A DNA stretch of 17,370 nt, taken from the NCBI GenBank assembly GCA_964548475.1, contig CAZJRF010000037.1, positions 1 to 17,370 on the forward strand. The letters are read 5' to 3'. Each line of letters begins with the position of its first letter. Within the stretch, counting starts at the first letter, position 1. The translations under genes and the position numbers were made by a program. The DNA comes from VGBK01 sp964548475. Lineage in GTDB: Bacteria > Actinomycetota > Acidimicrobiia > Spongiisociales > UBA11373. Shown in pieces: positions 7,662-15,072 of the stretch. The notes beneath the pieces are model-generated. The model was not told where the DNA came from and did no database searches. It worked only from the letters and a program-made list of their open reading frames with translations.

Positions 7662-7672
7662 AGGCTACCGGT
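7662..7672 (-). promoter_or_regulatory. Candidate -10 region (ACCGGTAGCCT) for the LprG-like operon
   Basis: Read on the minus strand this is the same 11-mer as at 3628-3638. TAGCCT ends nine bases before the ATG at 7652, so the leader would be two or three bases or absent. It overlaps a perfect 12-bp palindrome, GCTACCGGTAGC (7664-7675), which could be an operator. No -35 match was found. Confidence 0.42.
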
Positions 7673-7764
7673 AGCGAGGCCCGAGGGTGCTCGTCTTCCG
7701 AGCAGCGCAGAGGCAGGCCTAGCATCGACCTCGCGCCGCACCCCGCCGGCCGGCGCGCCACGCG

Positions 7765-9582
7765 ATGACTACACCTCAGCCGATCAGACTCGTTCTCCGC
7801 GACGGGTTGGCCCTCGTCGGGCGGTTCATCCGTGCGCGCCCAGGCGCCTTTGCCTTGGCGGTGACCGGGGCCCTGGTGTACGCCTCGGCGATTGTGGCCG
7901 CGGCCCTGGTGGTGGGCCGCGTCACCGACGACCTGATCATCCCGGTGCTGAGCGAGGAGGTGTCGCTGGGGACGCTCTGGGTCGGCGGAGTGCTGCTGAT
8001 CGCGGCGGTGGCGGCCTACAAGGCGGCGGGGATCACCCTGCGCCGTACCTTCGCCGGCTGGTTCCAGGCCCGCACACAGGCCGATCTGCGCTATCGCTTG
8101 ATCGACCATCAAATGCGGCTGCGGCTCTCCTGGCTCAGTCGGCAGTCCACCGGCAACCTGCTGGCGGTGAGTGAGACCGACGGGCGCCAGTCCACCTTCA
8201 TCCTGGGCATCCTGCCCAACGGGACCGGGGCCTTGCTGCTGCTCGTGGGCAGCGTGGCGGTCATCACCTGGATCGATCTCCTGCTGGGCCTGGCCACCCT
8301 GGTCGGCCTGGCGGCGATCATCGCCCTCGACCTGCGGGGTTCGTGGGCCACCTTCGGCGCCTTCCAGCGGGTGCAGGCCAGCCGCGGGGCCGTGTCGGGG
8401 ATCGCTCATGAGAGCTTCGACGGCGCGCTAACGGTGAAGGCCCTGGGGCGCGAGGATTACGAGACCCGGCGGATGCGAGACGCCTCCGACCGGCTGCGCG
8501 ACGACATCATCTCCGTCAACCGGTTGTGGGCCTTCTACGGGGCGTTCATCGAGTCGTTCCCCTCCTTCTGGATCATCGTGATGCTGGTGATCGGAGCGTT
8601 TCGCCTCCGGGGAGGCGCGATCACACCGGGCCACCTGGTGACCGTCACCTACCTGCTCTCCCTGCTGGCCATCCCGATGCGCCTCATGGGGTGGGTGTTC
8701 TGGGACTTGACGCACAGCCTGGCCGGATGGCGGCGAGTGGAGAGAGTGCTCGCCGTGGACGACTTTGTGGAGCATGGGGACCTGCTGGGCCGGCCCCGCC
8801 CTACCGGGGCGGCGGTGGTCGGTGAGCGAGTCGGCTTCGCCTATCCCGGCGGGGATGAGGTGCTAGCCGGGTTGGATCTGCAGATACCCCCCGGGCGCAC
8901 CGTGGCGATGGTGGGCCCCACCGGATCCGGCAAGTCCACCCTGGCCATGCTGCTCGTCCGCCTCTGGGATCCCTCGACGGGGGTGATCTCCCTGGACGGG
9001 CGCGACCTGCGCCGCTTCGCCCGCTCCCAGCTCCCTCGGGAAGCCTCCTTCGTCTCACAGGAGGCGTTCCTGTTCAACGACGACGTCACGGGGAACATCA
9101 CCCTGGGAATGCCCATCGACGATACCGAGGTCGAAGCGGCCGCCCGCCTGGCCGGGGCCGACGAGTTCATCCGGGCCCTCCCCGACGGCTATGCAACTCG
9201 CATCGGGGAACGCGGCACCACCCTGTCCGGCGGGCAGCGCCAGCGGGTGGCACTCGCCCGAGCGCTGGTGCGGCGCCCCCGCCTCCTGGTGCTGGACGAT
9301 GCCACTTCGGCGGTGGATCCCTCGGTCGAAGCCGAGATCCTGCGCGGCCTCAAGGAAGCCGACCTCCCCTCGACCGTAGTCGTGGTGGCCTATCGGCCCT
9401 CCAGTATCGCCCTGGCCGACGCCGTGCTCTACCTGGACGAGGGCCGGGTGGTGGCAGCCGGGCGACACCAGGACCTGCTGGTTTCCGAGCCCGGGTACGC
9501 CCGGCTGCTCCACGCCTACGAAGAGGACGCCGCGGCCCGGCGGGCCGCGGCGTCTTCGCCCGAGGAAAGTCCGTCGCCATGA
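7765..9582 (+). CDS. ABC exporter half-transporter, degenerate-site subunit
   Basis: The 605-residue protein is a type IV (B-subfamily-like) exporter subunit with a six-helix transmembrane domain (about 1-330) and an ATPase domain (about 345-580). Walker A is GPTGSGKST (Lys390), the Q-loop SQEAFLF, and the signature a canonical LSGGQ (487-491). The Walker B ends in Asp-Asp, so the catalytic glutamate is Asp512, and the H-loop histidine is Tyr543 (VVAYRPSS). These two changes mean its own Walker site is probably not hydrolytic, while its signature serves the partner's active site. The stop overlaps the next gene's start as ATGA. The ATG at 7765 directly precedes a basic amphipathic helix. The C-terminal tail past the ATPase domain is Ala/Arg/Ser-rich and coincides with a long DNA hairpin. 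Substrate cannot be deduced; export of a lipid or hydrophobic compound is the family norm. Confidence 0.93.
   Translation: MTTPQPIRLVLRDGLALVGRFIRARPGAFALAVTGALVYASAIVAAALVVGRVTDDLIIPVLSEEVSLGTLWVGGVLLIAAVAAYKAAGITLRRTFAGWFQARTQADLRYRLIDHQMRLRLSWLSRQSTGNLLAVSETDGRQSTFILGILPNGTGALLLLVGSVAVITWIDLLLGLATLVGLAAIIALDLRGSWATFGAFQRVQASRGAVSGIAHESFDGALTVKALGREDYETRRMRDASDRLRDDIISVNRLWAFYGAFIESFPSFWIIVMLVIGAFRLRGGAITPGHLVTVTYLLSLLAIPMRLMGWVFWDLTHSLAGWRRVERVLAVDDFVEHGDLLGRPRPTGAAVVGERVGFAYPGGDEVLAGLDLQIPPGRTVAMVGPTGSGKSTLAMLLVRLWDPSTGVISLDGRDLRRFARSQLPREASFVSQEAFLFNDDVTGNITLGMPIDDTEVEAAARLAGADEFIRALPDGYATRIGERGTTLSGGQRQRVALARALVRRPRLLVLDDATSAVDPSVEAEILRGLKEADLPSTVVVVAYRPSSIALADAVLYLDEGRVVAAGRHQDLLVSEPGYARLLHAYEEDAAARRAAASSPEESPSP
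9523..9557 (+). other. Long perfect hairpin at the 3' end of the first ABC gene
   Basis: Arms 9526-9539 and 9541-9554 are exact complements around a single central base, and a G-T pair plus two further pairs extend the stem to 9523/9557. It encodes part of the Ala/Arg-rich C-terminal tail and ends about 20 bases before the start of the second ABC gene. It precedes a possible GAGGA ribosome binding site (9562-9566). There is no U-tract, so it is not an obvious terminator. It could influence coupling or mRNA stability between the two subunits. Confidence 0.6.
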
Positions 9583-11357
9583 CCTCCACGGTGCCCGAGT
9601 CGCCTCTGCCCGCCCGGGTGGCCATCGTGCGAGCGATGCGCGAAGCGCCGGCCCTGCTGCGGGGCGCCCCGCTGACCCTGCTGCTCCTGGCCCTGGGCAC
9701 GGCCATGCAGATTGTGGCTCCGATCGTCATCCAGCAGATCGTCGACGGCGAGATCCTCGCCCCGCGCGGCGTGGACATGGGCGGCGTGGTGCTGCGGGGC
9801 GGCATCGCGCTGGTCGCGATCGTGATCGCCGCCTCCGCTCGCCGGCTCGGCCTGGTGCGCCTGCTCCGCGCCTCGGCTACCGGGCTGGCCGACCTGCGAG
9901 TCTCCACCTTCCGCCACTTGCACCGTCTCTCCATCCTGCACGTGGAGGGCGAACGACGGGGCGCCCTCGTGTCCCGGGTGACCTCGGACATCGCCACCAT
10001 CCAGGATTTCATGGACTTCGGGGGCGTGGCCATCGTCCTCGGCTCGACGCAGGTCGGCCTGGCGGTGCTGGTGATGACGCTGTACCGCTGGCAGCTGTCG
10101 CTGCTGGTGGTGGTGTCGGTGCTGCTGTACGGCCTGCTGCTGGTTTGGTTCCAGCGCATACTGGCCCGGGCGCACGACCGGGTGCGGCTGCGGGTGGCCG
10201 ACAGCCTGGCCGCAGTGGGAGAGGCGATCTCCGGGCTCCCGGTCGTACGAGCCTACGGGGCAGAAGACGCGATTCTCGCGCGCGTGCGTCACGCCCTCGA
10301 CGGGCAGTTTCGCGCCGAGTTCCGCGCCAGCCGGCTGGGCGCCTTCCTGTTCTCCTCGGCCGAGCTCTTCGCCGGCCTGATCACCGCTGCGGTCATCGGG
10401 ACGGGGGTCTGGCTGGGAGCGGCGCGGGGAGTGTCCGCGGGAGGGCTGCTGGCCTTCCTATTCCTGGTCAACCTCCTCGTGGAGCCGGTGCAGATGATGG
10501 TGGAGACCCTCGACCTGGTGCAGAGCGCGGGAGCGGGGGTCCGGCGCATTCTCGGGGTCCTCGATACGCCGGTGGATGTGCCCGATCCGGTGGAGGGAGT
10601 GGACCTGCCCACCGGCCGCCTGGATGTGGACTTCGACGGGGTCCGCTTCCATTATCCCACCGGGCCGGATGTCCTGACCGACCTGACGCTGCACATCCCC
10701 GAGGGGACCCGGGTGGCGGTGGTGGGGGAGACCGGCTCCGGCAAGACCACGTTCGCCAAGCTCGCCACCCGCCTGCTCGATCCCACCGAGGGCTGGGTGA
10801 TCATCGGGGGAGTGCCTCTCAACCGGGTGCGCTTCGCGTCTCTCCGCAAGCGGGTGGCCTTTGTGCCGCAGGAGGGGTTCCTCTTCGACAGCACGGTGGG
10901 GGGAAACGTGCGCTACGGGCGGCCCGAGGCCGCCGAGGCCGAACTGCAAGCTGCTTTCGGGGAGCTCGGCCTGGCCGATTGGCTGGCCCAGCTCCCGGCC
11001 GGCCTCGAGACCCCGGTGGGGGAGCGGGGCGGGCACTTGTCGGTGGGGGAGCGCCAACTGGTTGCCCTGGTGCGGGCCTGGATCGCCGATCCCGACCTGC
11101 TGGTCCTCGACGAAGCCACCTCGGCGGTGGACCCGGCTCTAGAGGTGCGATTGCGCCGGGCCATCGAACGGCTCACCACCGGCCGCACCAGCATCACGGT
11201 GGCCCACCGCCTCTCCACCGCCGAGGCAGCCGATGAGGTGCTGGTCTTCGATCGGGGGCGGCTGGTGGAGCGGGGCCGGCACGACGACCTACTCGCGTTG
11301 GGCGGGGTGTATGCGGGTTTGTACGCGGACTGGTCGGCCGGCACCACCAATCCGTGA
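9579..11357 (+). CDS. ABC exporter half-transporter, catalytic-site subunit
   Basis: This 592-residue partner has a six-helix transmembrane domain and an ATPase domain with an intact Walker A (GETGSGKTT, Lys389), a Q-loop at PQEGFLF, a canonical Walker B with catalytic Glu512 (LLVLDEATSAVD) and H-loop His543 (VAHRLST). Its signature is altered to LSVGE (487-491) instead of LSGGQ. Paired with the upstream subunit, one composite site is fully canonical (this Walker A/B plus the partner's LSGGQ) and the other degenerate, the arrangement known from TM287/288, TmrAB and BmrCD. The ATG at 9579 overlaps the previous stop, implying coupled synthesis of a heterodimer. Its stop is only six bases from the stop of the convergent oxidoreductase gene, leaving no room for a separate terminator, so the transcripts probably overlap. 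Substrate unknown. Confidence 0.93.
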   Translation: MTSTVPESPLPARVAIVRAMREAPALLRGAPLTLLLLALGTAMQIVAPIVIQQIVDGEILAPRGVDMGGVVLRGGIALVAIVIAASARRLGLVRLLRASATGLADLRVSTFRHLHRLSILHVEGERRGALVSRVTSDIATIQDFMDFGGVAIVLGSTQVGLAVLVMTLYRWQLSLLVVVSVLLYGLLLVWFQRILARAHDRVRLRVADSLAAVGEAISGLPVVRAYGAEDAILARVRHALDGQFRAEFRASRLGAFLFSSAELFAGLITAAVIGTGVWLGAARGVSAGGLLAFLFLVNLLVEPVQMMVETLDLVQSAGAGVRRILGVLDTPVDVPDPVEGVDLPTGRLDVDFDGVRFHYPTGPDVLTDLTLHIPEGTRVAVVGETGSGKTTFAKLATRLLDPTEGWVIIGGVPLNRVRFASLRKRVAFVPQEGFLFDSTVGGNVRYGRPEAAEAELQAAFGELGLADWLAQLPAGLETPVGERGGHLSVGERQLVALVRAWIADPDLLVLDEATSAVDPALEVRLRRAIERLTTGRTSITVAHRLSTAEAADEVLVFDRGRLVERGRHDDLLALGGVYAGLYADWSAGTTNP

Positions 11358-11363
11358 GGGGGT

Positions 11364-12695
11364 TCAGTGGGCGGCGGCACCCATGGCCAGCCCGGCCTCC
11401 ACGACTCTGACCGTCTCTTCGGCATAACGCCCCGACTCCGCGGCAGCCTCGAGAAGCGCGGCGGCGGGGTAGAGGCCGAGGTACTCGATCGCGGCGCTGG
11501 TCGCGGCCAGCCCCTGGTCGGCCTTGGCCAGGCGGCTGCCGGCGGCGGCCGGGTGGAGGACGACGCGCCGGGCGGCAGTGTCGATAGCGGCCACCTCGGG
11601 CAGGGTGAACACGGTGGCGTCGGGGGCCAGGCGAGGCAGGTAGGGCCGGGCCTTGCCCAGCCCGTCTTCGGTGAGCACGGCGATCGCGTCGGGGAGGTCC
11701 AGGCCGGCGTAGTCGAGGGGCTGGGGGGAGAGCAGCAGCATGGAGACGCTGTGGCCGGTGCGCACCGTGATGGGGTAGTCGTCGGCCTGGGCGGCGTAGA
11801 GGCCGGAGCGGATGGCGGCCTGGGCGCCCAGGCGCACCCCGGAGCGGACCCGCCCTCCGGCCGAACCCGCCACCAGCAGGGAGAAGCGCCGGTCGAGGTC
11901 AGCGGTGTGGGTGATGGGGATGGGTGAGGGGCCTAGGCGAGGCTGCCCGGGGCGGGCGGCGGCGCGGTAAGCGGCGGCGTACTCGGGAAGGTCGGGGCGC
12001 TGCTGGATGACCCCGGTGGCGAAGCCCAGGTCGTCCACGGTGGTCTGGATTGCCCGGCGGGTGAACTTGTTGGAGCGCACGAAGTAGGCGGTACACAGCT
12101 CCCAGATATCGAGCAGGGCGAAGCCGGGGGTGGCCATGGCCTCGGCGATGCATTCGGGCAGATCCTGGTCGAAGGAGGTGCCCCGCCACACGTAGCCGGC
12201 CCCGTTCACCGCCACCGTGGCGCAGATGTCGAGCGGGCGTTCCAGGTTGCCGGTGGGAGTGGTGGAGGTGAGCGCCCCGGCCGGAGTGGTGGTGGAGTGC
12301 TGGCCCCCGGTCATGCCGAAGTTGAAGTTGTTGAAGACCAGCACGGTGATGCCGATGTTGCGCCGGGCCGCGTTGAGGAGATGCGCGCCGCCGATGCCGG
12401 TCCCGCCGTCGCCCATCACCACCACCACGTCCAGGTCGGGACGGGCCAGCTTGATGCCGGTGGCGTAGGTGATGCTGCGCCCGTGCAGGCCGTGGAAGGC
12501 GCTGGTCACGAAGTACTGGTCGCTAAGGCCGCTGCAGCCGATGTCGGTGACGATCACCACTTTGGTGGGATCGGCGCCCCGCCGGACCAGCGCGACGTCG
12601 AGGGCGTCGAGGATCGATGAGTGACCGCAGCCGGGGCAGAAGGGGTAGGGGAGGTCGTTGCGGTAACCGGCCCGGGGGGTCAACTCGATGCTCAT
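11364..12695 (-). CDS. korB: 2-oxoacid:ferredoxin oxidoreductase, beta subunit fused to gamma domain
   Basis: Residues 1 to about 260 are the TPP- and FeS-binding beta subunit. CPGCGH gives Cys20 and Cys23, and Cys54 and Cys201 complete the four ligands for the [4Fe-4S] cluster of two-subunit enzymes. GDGGTGIGG (95-103) with NNFNFGMTGG (122-131) is the TPP/magnesium motif. From about residue 268, RRFSLLVAGSAGG starts a second domain that looks like the gamma domain (PF01558), normally separate or at the N-terminus of alpha. The enzyme converts a 2-oxoacid plus CoA to acyl-CoA, CO2 and reduced ferredoxin, or the reverse. The ATG at 12695 overlaps the alpha stop as ATGA; longer readings upstream are shadows of alpha. 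Substrate (2-oxoglutarate, pyruvate or branched 2-oxoacid) cannot be settled from sequence. No ferredoxin-like delta subunit is encoded in the window. Confidence 0.9.
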   Translation of the reverse strand: MSIELTPRAGYRNDLPYPFCPGCGHSSILDALDVALVRRGADPTKVVIVTDIGCSGLSDQYFVTSAFHGLHGRSITYATGIKLARPDLDVVVVMGDGGTGIGGAHLLNAARRNIGITVLVFNNFNFGMTGGQHSTTTPAGALTSTTPTGNLERPLDICATVAVNGAGYVWRGTSFDQDLPECIAEAMATPGFALLDIWELCTAYFVRSNKFTRRAIQTTVDDLGFATGVIQQRPDLPEYAAAYRAAARPGQPRLGPSPIPITHTADLDRRFSLLVAGSAGGRVRSGVRLGAQAAIRSGLYAAQADDYPITVRTGHSVSMLLLSPQPLDYAGLDLPDAIAVLTEDGLGKARPYLPRLAPDATVFTLPEVAAIDTAARRVVLHPAAAGSRLAKADQGLAATSAAIEYLGLYPAAALLEAAAESGRYAEETVRVVEAGLAMGAAAH

Positions 12696-13834
12696 GTCGC
12701 CGCCTCCCGCACCTGCTCGGGAGTGATCATCTCCCCGTCCAGCCGGTTCACGCCGACCACCGGCGCTCCCGGCAGCAGCCGCTCCACCTCGAGCCGGTAC
12801 TGGCCCGGATTCAACTCGGGGACCACCACCCGCTCCACGCCGGCGGCCGCCGCCCGCAGCGCGTCCGCGGGTACGGGCCACAGGCTCTTGCAGACCAGCG
12901 AAGAGAAGCCGCCCCCGGCCTGCCGGGCCTGCCCCAGCGCCTCCCGCACCGCCCCGGCCGTCACCCCGTAGGAGACCACCAGGGTGCGGGCACCGGGGTG
13001 CAGATCGGCCTCCACCAGGTCGATCTCATCCCGGTGCTCCTCGATCTTGGCTACCAGATGGCGGTTCAGCGCATCCACCGTGGGGGGATGCTTGGTGATG
13101 AATGCCCGCTCGTCGTGGGAGGAGCCGGTGAAGCGCACCGTCTCCTCGCCCCCGTAATGACGCAGAGGCGGGACCTCACCGGCAGGCTGGTATTGGTAGG
13201 GCCGGCCGGGCCCGTCGGGCCGCGGGCGCTCCCGCACCGGCGCCGGGACATAGGCATCCACGGGCACCGTGTTCATCGTCATGTTCAGCTCTTTGTCGGT
13301 CAGCACGAACACCGGGCAGCGAAAACGCTCGGCCAGGTCGAAGGCCCGCATCGTCAGGTGATAGCAGTCGGGGATAGACGACGGAGCCAGGGCGATGATC
13401 GGATACCCCCCCGCCGTGCCCCAGCGCACGAACTGCACGTCGCCCTGTCCCACGGTGGTCGCCCCCCCGGTGGCCGGCCCCAGGCGTTGCACGTCCACGA
13501 TCACCAGCGGCACCTCGCCCATCACCGCCAGGCCGATGCTCTCGCTGTACAAGCTCAGTCCCGGCCCGCTGGTAGCGGTCAAAGCGCGCGCCCCGGCCAT
13601 CACCGCCCCGATGCACATGCCCATCGAGGCGATCTCGTCCTCCCCCTGCACCGCCACCCCGCCCACCCGCGGCAGCTCCCGCATCATCATCATCAAGATC
13701 GGGGAAGCGGGGGTGATCGGATAGCCGGCGAAGAAGTTGCAGCCGGCGTCCAGTGCCCCCCGCACGATCGCGGTGGACCCGTCGGTGTACTCCCGCAGCG
13801 GCGGGGCAGAAGATGTGGCCATCAATCGCGGCAT
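12692..13834 (-). CDS. korA: 2-oxoacid:ferredoxin oxidoreductase, alpha subunit
   Basis: The 380-residue protein has the alpha-subunit pyrimidine-binding domain: AGCNFFAGYPITPASPI (residues 30-46), VQGEDEIAS near 62-69 with the glutamate that activates TPP, and a TSGPGLSLYSE core. The C-terminal part (ARTLVVSYGVTAGAVREAL and PELNPGQYRLEVERLL) is the domain II region that closes the active site. There is no gamma domain at the N-terminus, unlike actinobacterial KorA proteins of about 600 residues; that domain is at the end of the beta gene. The gene lies 40 bases after kbl and overlaps the beta-gamma gene by ATGA, so it belongs to the tdh-kbl operon. Start is uncertain between ATG 13834 and ATG 13822; neither has a clear ribosome binding site. 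An unusual run of four methionines (48-51) follows YPITPASPIL. Confidence 0.92.
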   Translation of the reverse strand: MPRLMATSSAPPLREYTDGSTAIVRGALDAGCNFFAGYPITPASPILMMMMRELPRVGGVAVQGEDEIASMGMCIGAVMAGARALTATSGPGLSLYSESIGLAVMGEVPLVIVDVQRLGPATGGATTVGQGDVQFVRWGTAGGYPIIALAPSSIPDCYHLTMRAFDLAERFRCPVFVLTDKELNMTMNTVPVDAYVPAPVRERPRPDGPGRPYQYQPAGEVPPLRHYGGEETVRFTGSSHDERAFITKHPPTVDALNRHLVAKIEEHRDEIDLVEADLHPGARTLVVSYGVTAGAVREALGQARQAGGGFSSLVCKSLWPVPADALRAAAAGVERVVVPELNPGQYRLEVERLLPGAPVVGVNRLDGEMITPEQVREAAT

Positions 13835-13874
13835 GGTATCGCCGACGGGGAGACAGCCGGCCGGGATCTGCTGC

Positions 13875-15065
13875 TCAGGAGACGATCCCCAGCGACCGTC
13901 CGACCTTGCCGAACGCCTCGGCACACCGGTCGAGGTCGTCGTCGCTGTGGGCGGCGGAGACCATCACCCGGATGCGGGCCTTGCCGCGAGGAACGGTGGG
14001 GAAGCCGATGGCCTGGGCGAACACTCCCTCCTCCGCAAACAGGCGTTGGGACACCTCCTGGGCCAGGGCCGCCTCTCCCAGCATCACCGGGGTGATCGGG
14101 GTCTGGCTGACCCCGAGGTCGAACCCGGAGGCGGCCATCATCTCCTTGAACTGACGGGCGTTGCGCCAGAGGCGGTCTACCAGTTCGGTCGAGGACTCGA
14201 GCAGATCGACGGCAGCCAGGCAGGCGGCCACGTCGGCCGGGGTCGCCGCCGAGGAGAACAAGAAGGGACGGGCCCGCTGGTGCAGCCATTCCACCAGGAG
14301 CTCCGAGCCGGCCACGTATCCGCCCATCACCCCGAAGGCCTTCGACATCGTCCCCACCTCGACGTCAACCCGGCCGTGCAGGCCGAAGTGGTCCACGATG
14401 CCCCGCCCTCCCCGGCCCAGCACTCCTTCCCCGTGGGCGTCGTCCACCATGATGATCGCCTCGTGGCTCTCCGCCACCGGCACGAGCACGTCCAGGGGAG
14501 CCAGATCGCCGTCCATGGAGAAGACGCCGTCGGTGATGAGCAAGATGCGGCGCGCCCCGGCGGCGCGGGCCTCGCCAAGAGCGCGATCGAGATCGTCGGG
14601 GTCGGCATGCCGATAGATGGATCGGGCAGCCCGGGTGAGGCGGACCCCGTCCACGATGGACGCGTGGTTGAGCTCGTCGGAGATGACCGCGTCGCCTTCA
14701 CCGACCAGGGCGGCGATCGTACCCAGGTTCGCGGAGAACCCGGACTGCAGGGAGATGGTGGCCGGGACCCCCTTGAACCGGGCGAGCCGCTCTTCGAGCT
14801 CCTGGTGAATGCTCATAGTGCCGGCGATGGAGCGCACCGCCCCGGGGCCGGCCCCGAAGCGCTCCAGAGCCTCCTTGGCGGCCTGCACCAAGCGGGGGTG
14901 GTCGGCCAGGCCCAGGTAGTTGTTAGAGCAGAAGTTGAGCACCTGCCGGCCGTCGATGGTCAGCCAGGGCCCCTGGGGGCCGTCGATGCGGCGAATGGTG
15001 GTGTAGAGGCCCTGGCGGCGCAGCTCGTCCAGCTCGCCTTGCAGGAATGCGGTCCGGTCTGCCAT
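13875..15065 (-). CDS. kbl: Glycine C-acetyltransferase (2-amino-3-ketobutyrate CoA ligase)
   Basis: This 396-residue PLP enzyme belongs to the alpha-oxoamine synthase family (Kbl, BioF, ALAS). It has NFCSNNYLGLADHP near residue 50, the SDELNHASIVDGVRL segment characteristic of Kbl, the VDDAHGEGVLG aspartate motif, and the PLP lysine in TMSKAFG at Lys242, close to Lys244 in E. coli Kbl. It cleaves 2-amino-3-ketobutyrate with CoA into glycine and acetyl-CoA, the second step of threonine degradation. The ATG at 15065 follows a clear GAGGTG ribosome binding site; an in-frame GTG at 15080 would overlap the tdh stop and is less likely. tdh lies immediately upstream, 7 bases away, which decides for Kbl over BioF or HemA. 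Cytoplasmic, homodimeric in known cases. Confidence 0.95.
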   Translation of the reverse strand: MADRTAFLQGELDELRRQGLYTTIRRIDGPQGPWLTIDGRQVLNFCSNNYLGLADHPRLVQAAKEALERFGAGPGAVRSIAGTMSIHQELEERLARFKGVPATISLQSGFSANLGTIAALVGEGDAVISDELNHASIVDGVRLTRAARSIYRHADPDDLDRALGEARAAGARRILLITDGVFSMDGDLAPLDVLVPVAESHEAIIMVDDAHGEGVLGRGGRGIVDHFGLHGRVDVEVGTMSKAFGVMGGYVAGSELLVEWLHQRARPFLFSSAATPADVAACLAAVDLLESSTELVDRLWRNARQFKEMMAASGFDLGVSQTPITPVMLGEAALAQEVSQRLFAEEGVFAQAIGFPTVPRGKARIRVMVSAAHSDDDLDRCAEAFGKVGRSLGIVS

Positions 15066-15072
15066 GTTCACC

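Noticed and set aside
12617..14095. Plus-strand open frame (492 codons) opposite the alpha-subunit gene
   Set aside because: The composition is His/Arg/Gly-rich without motifs, and it lies wholly over the conserved alpha gene and the kbl 3' end.
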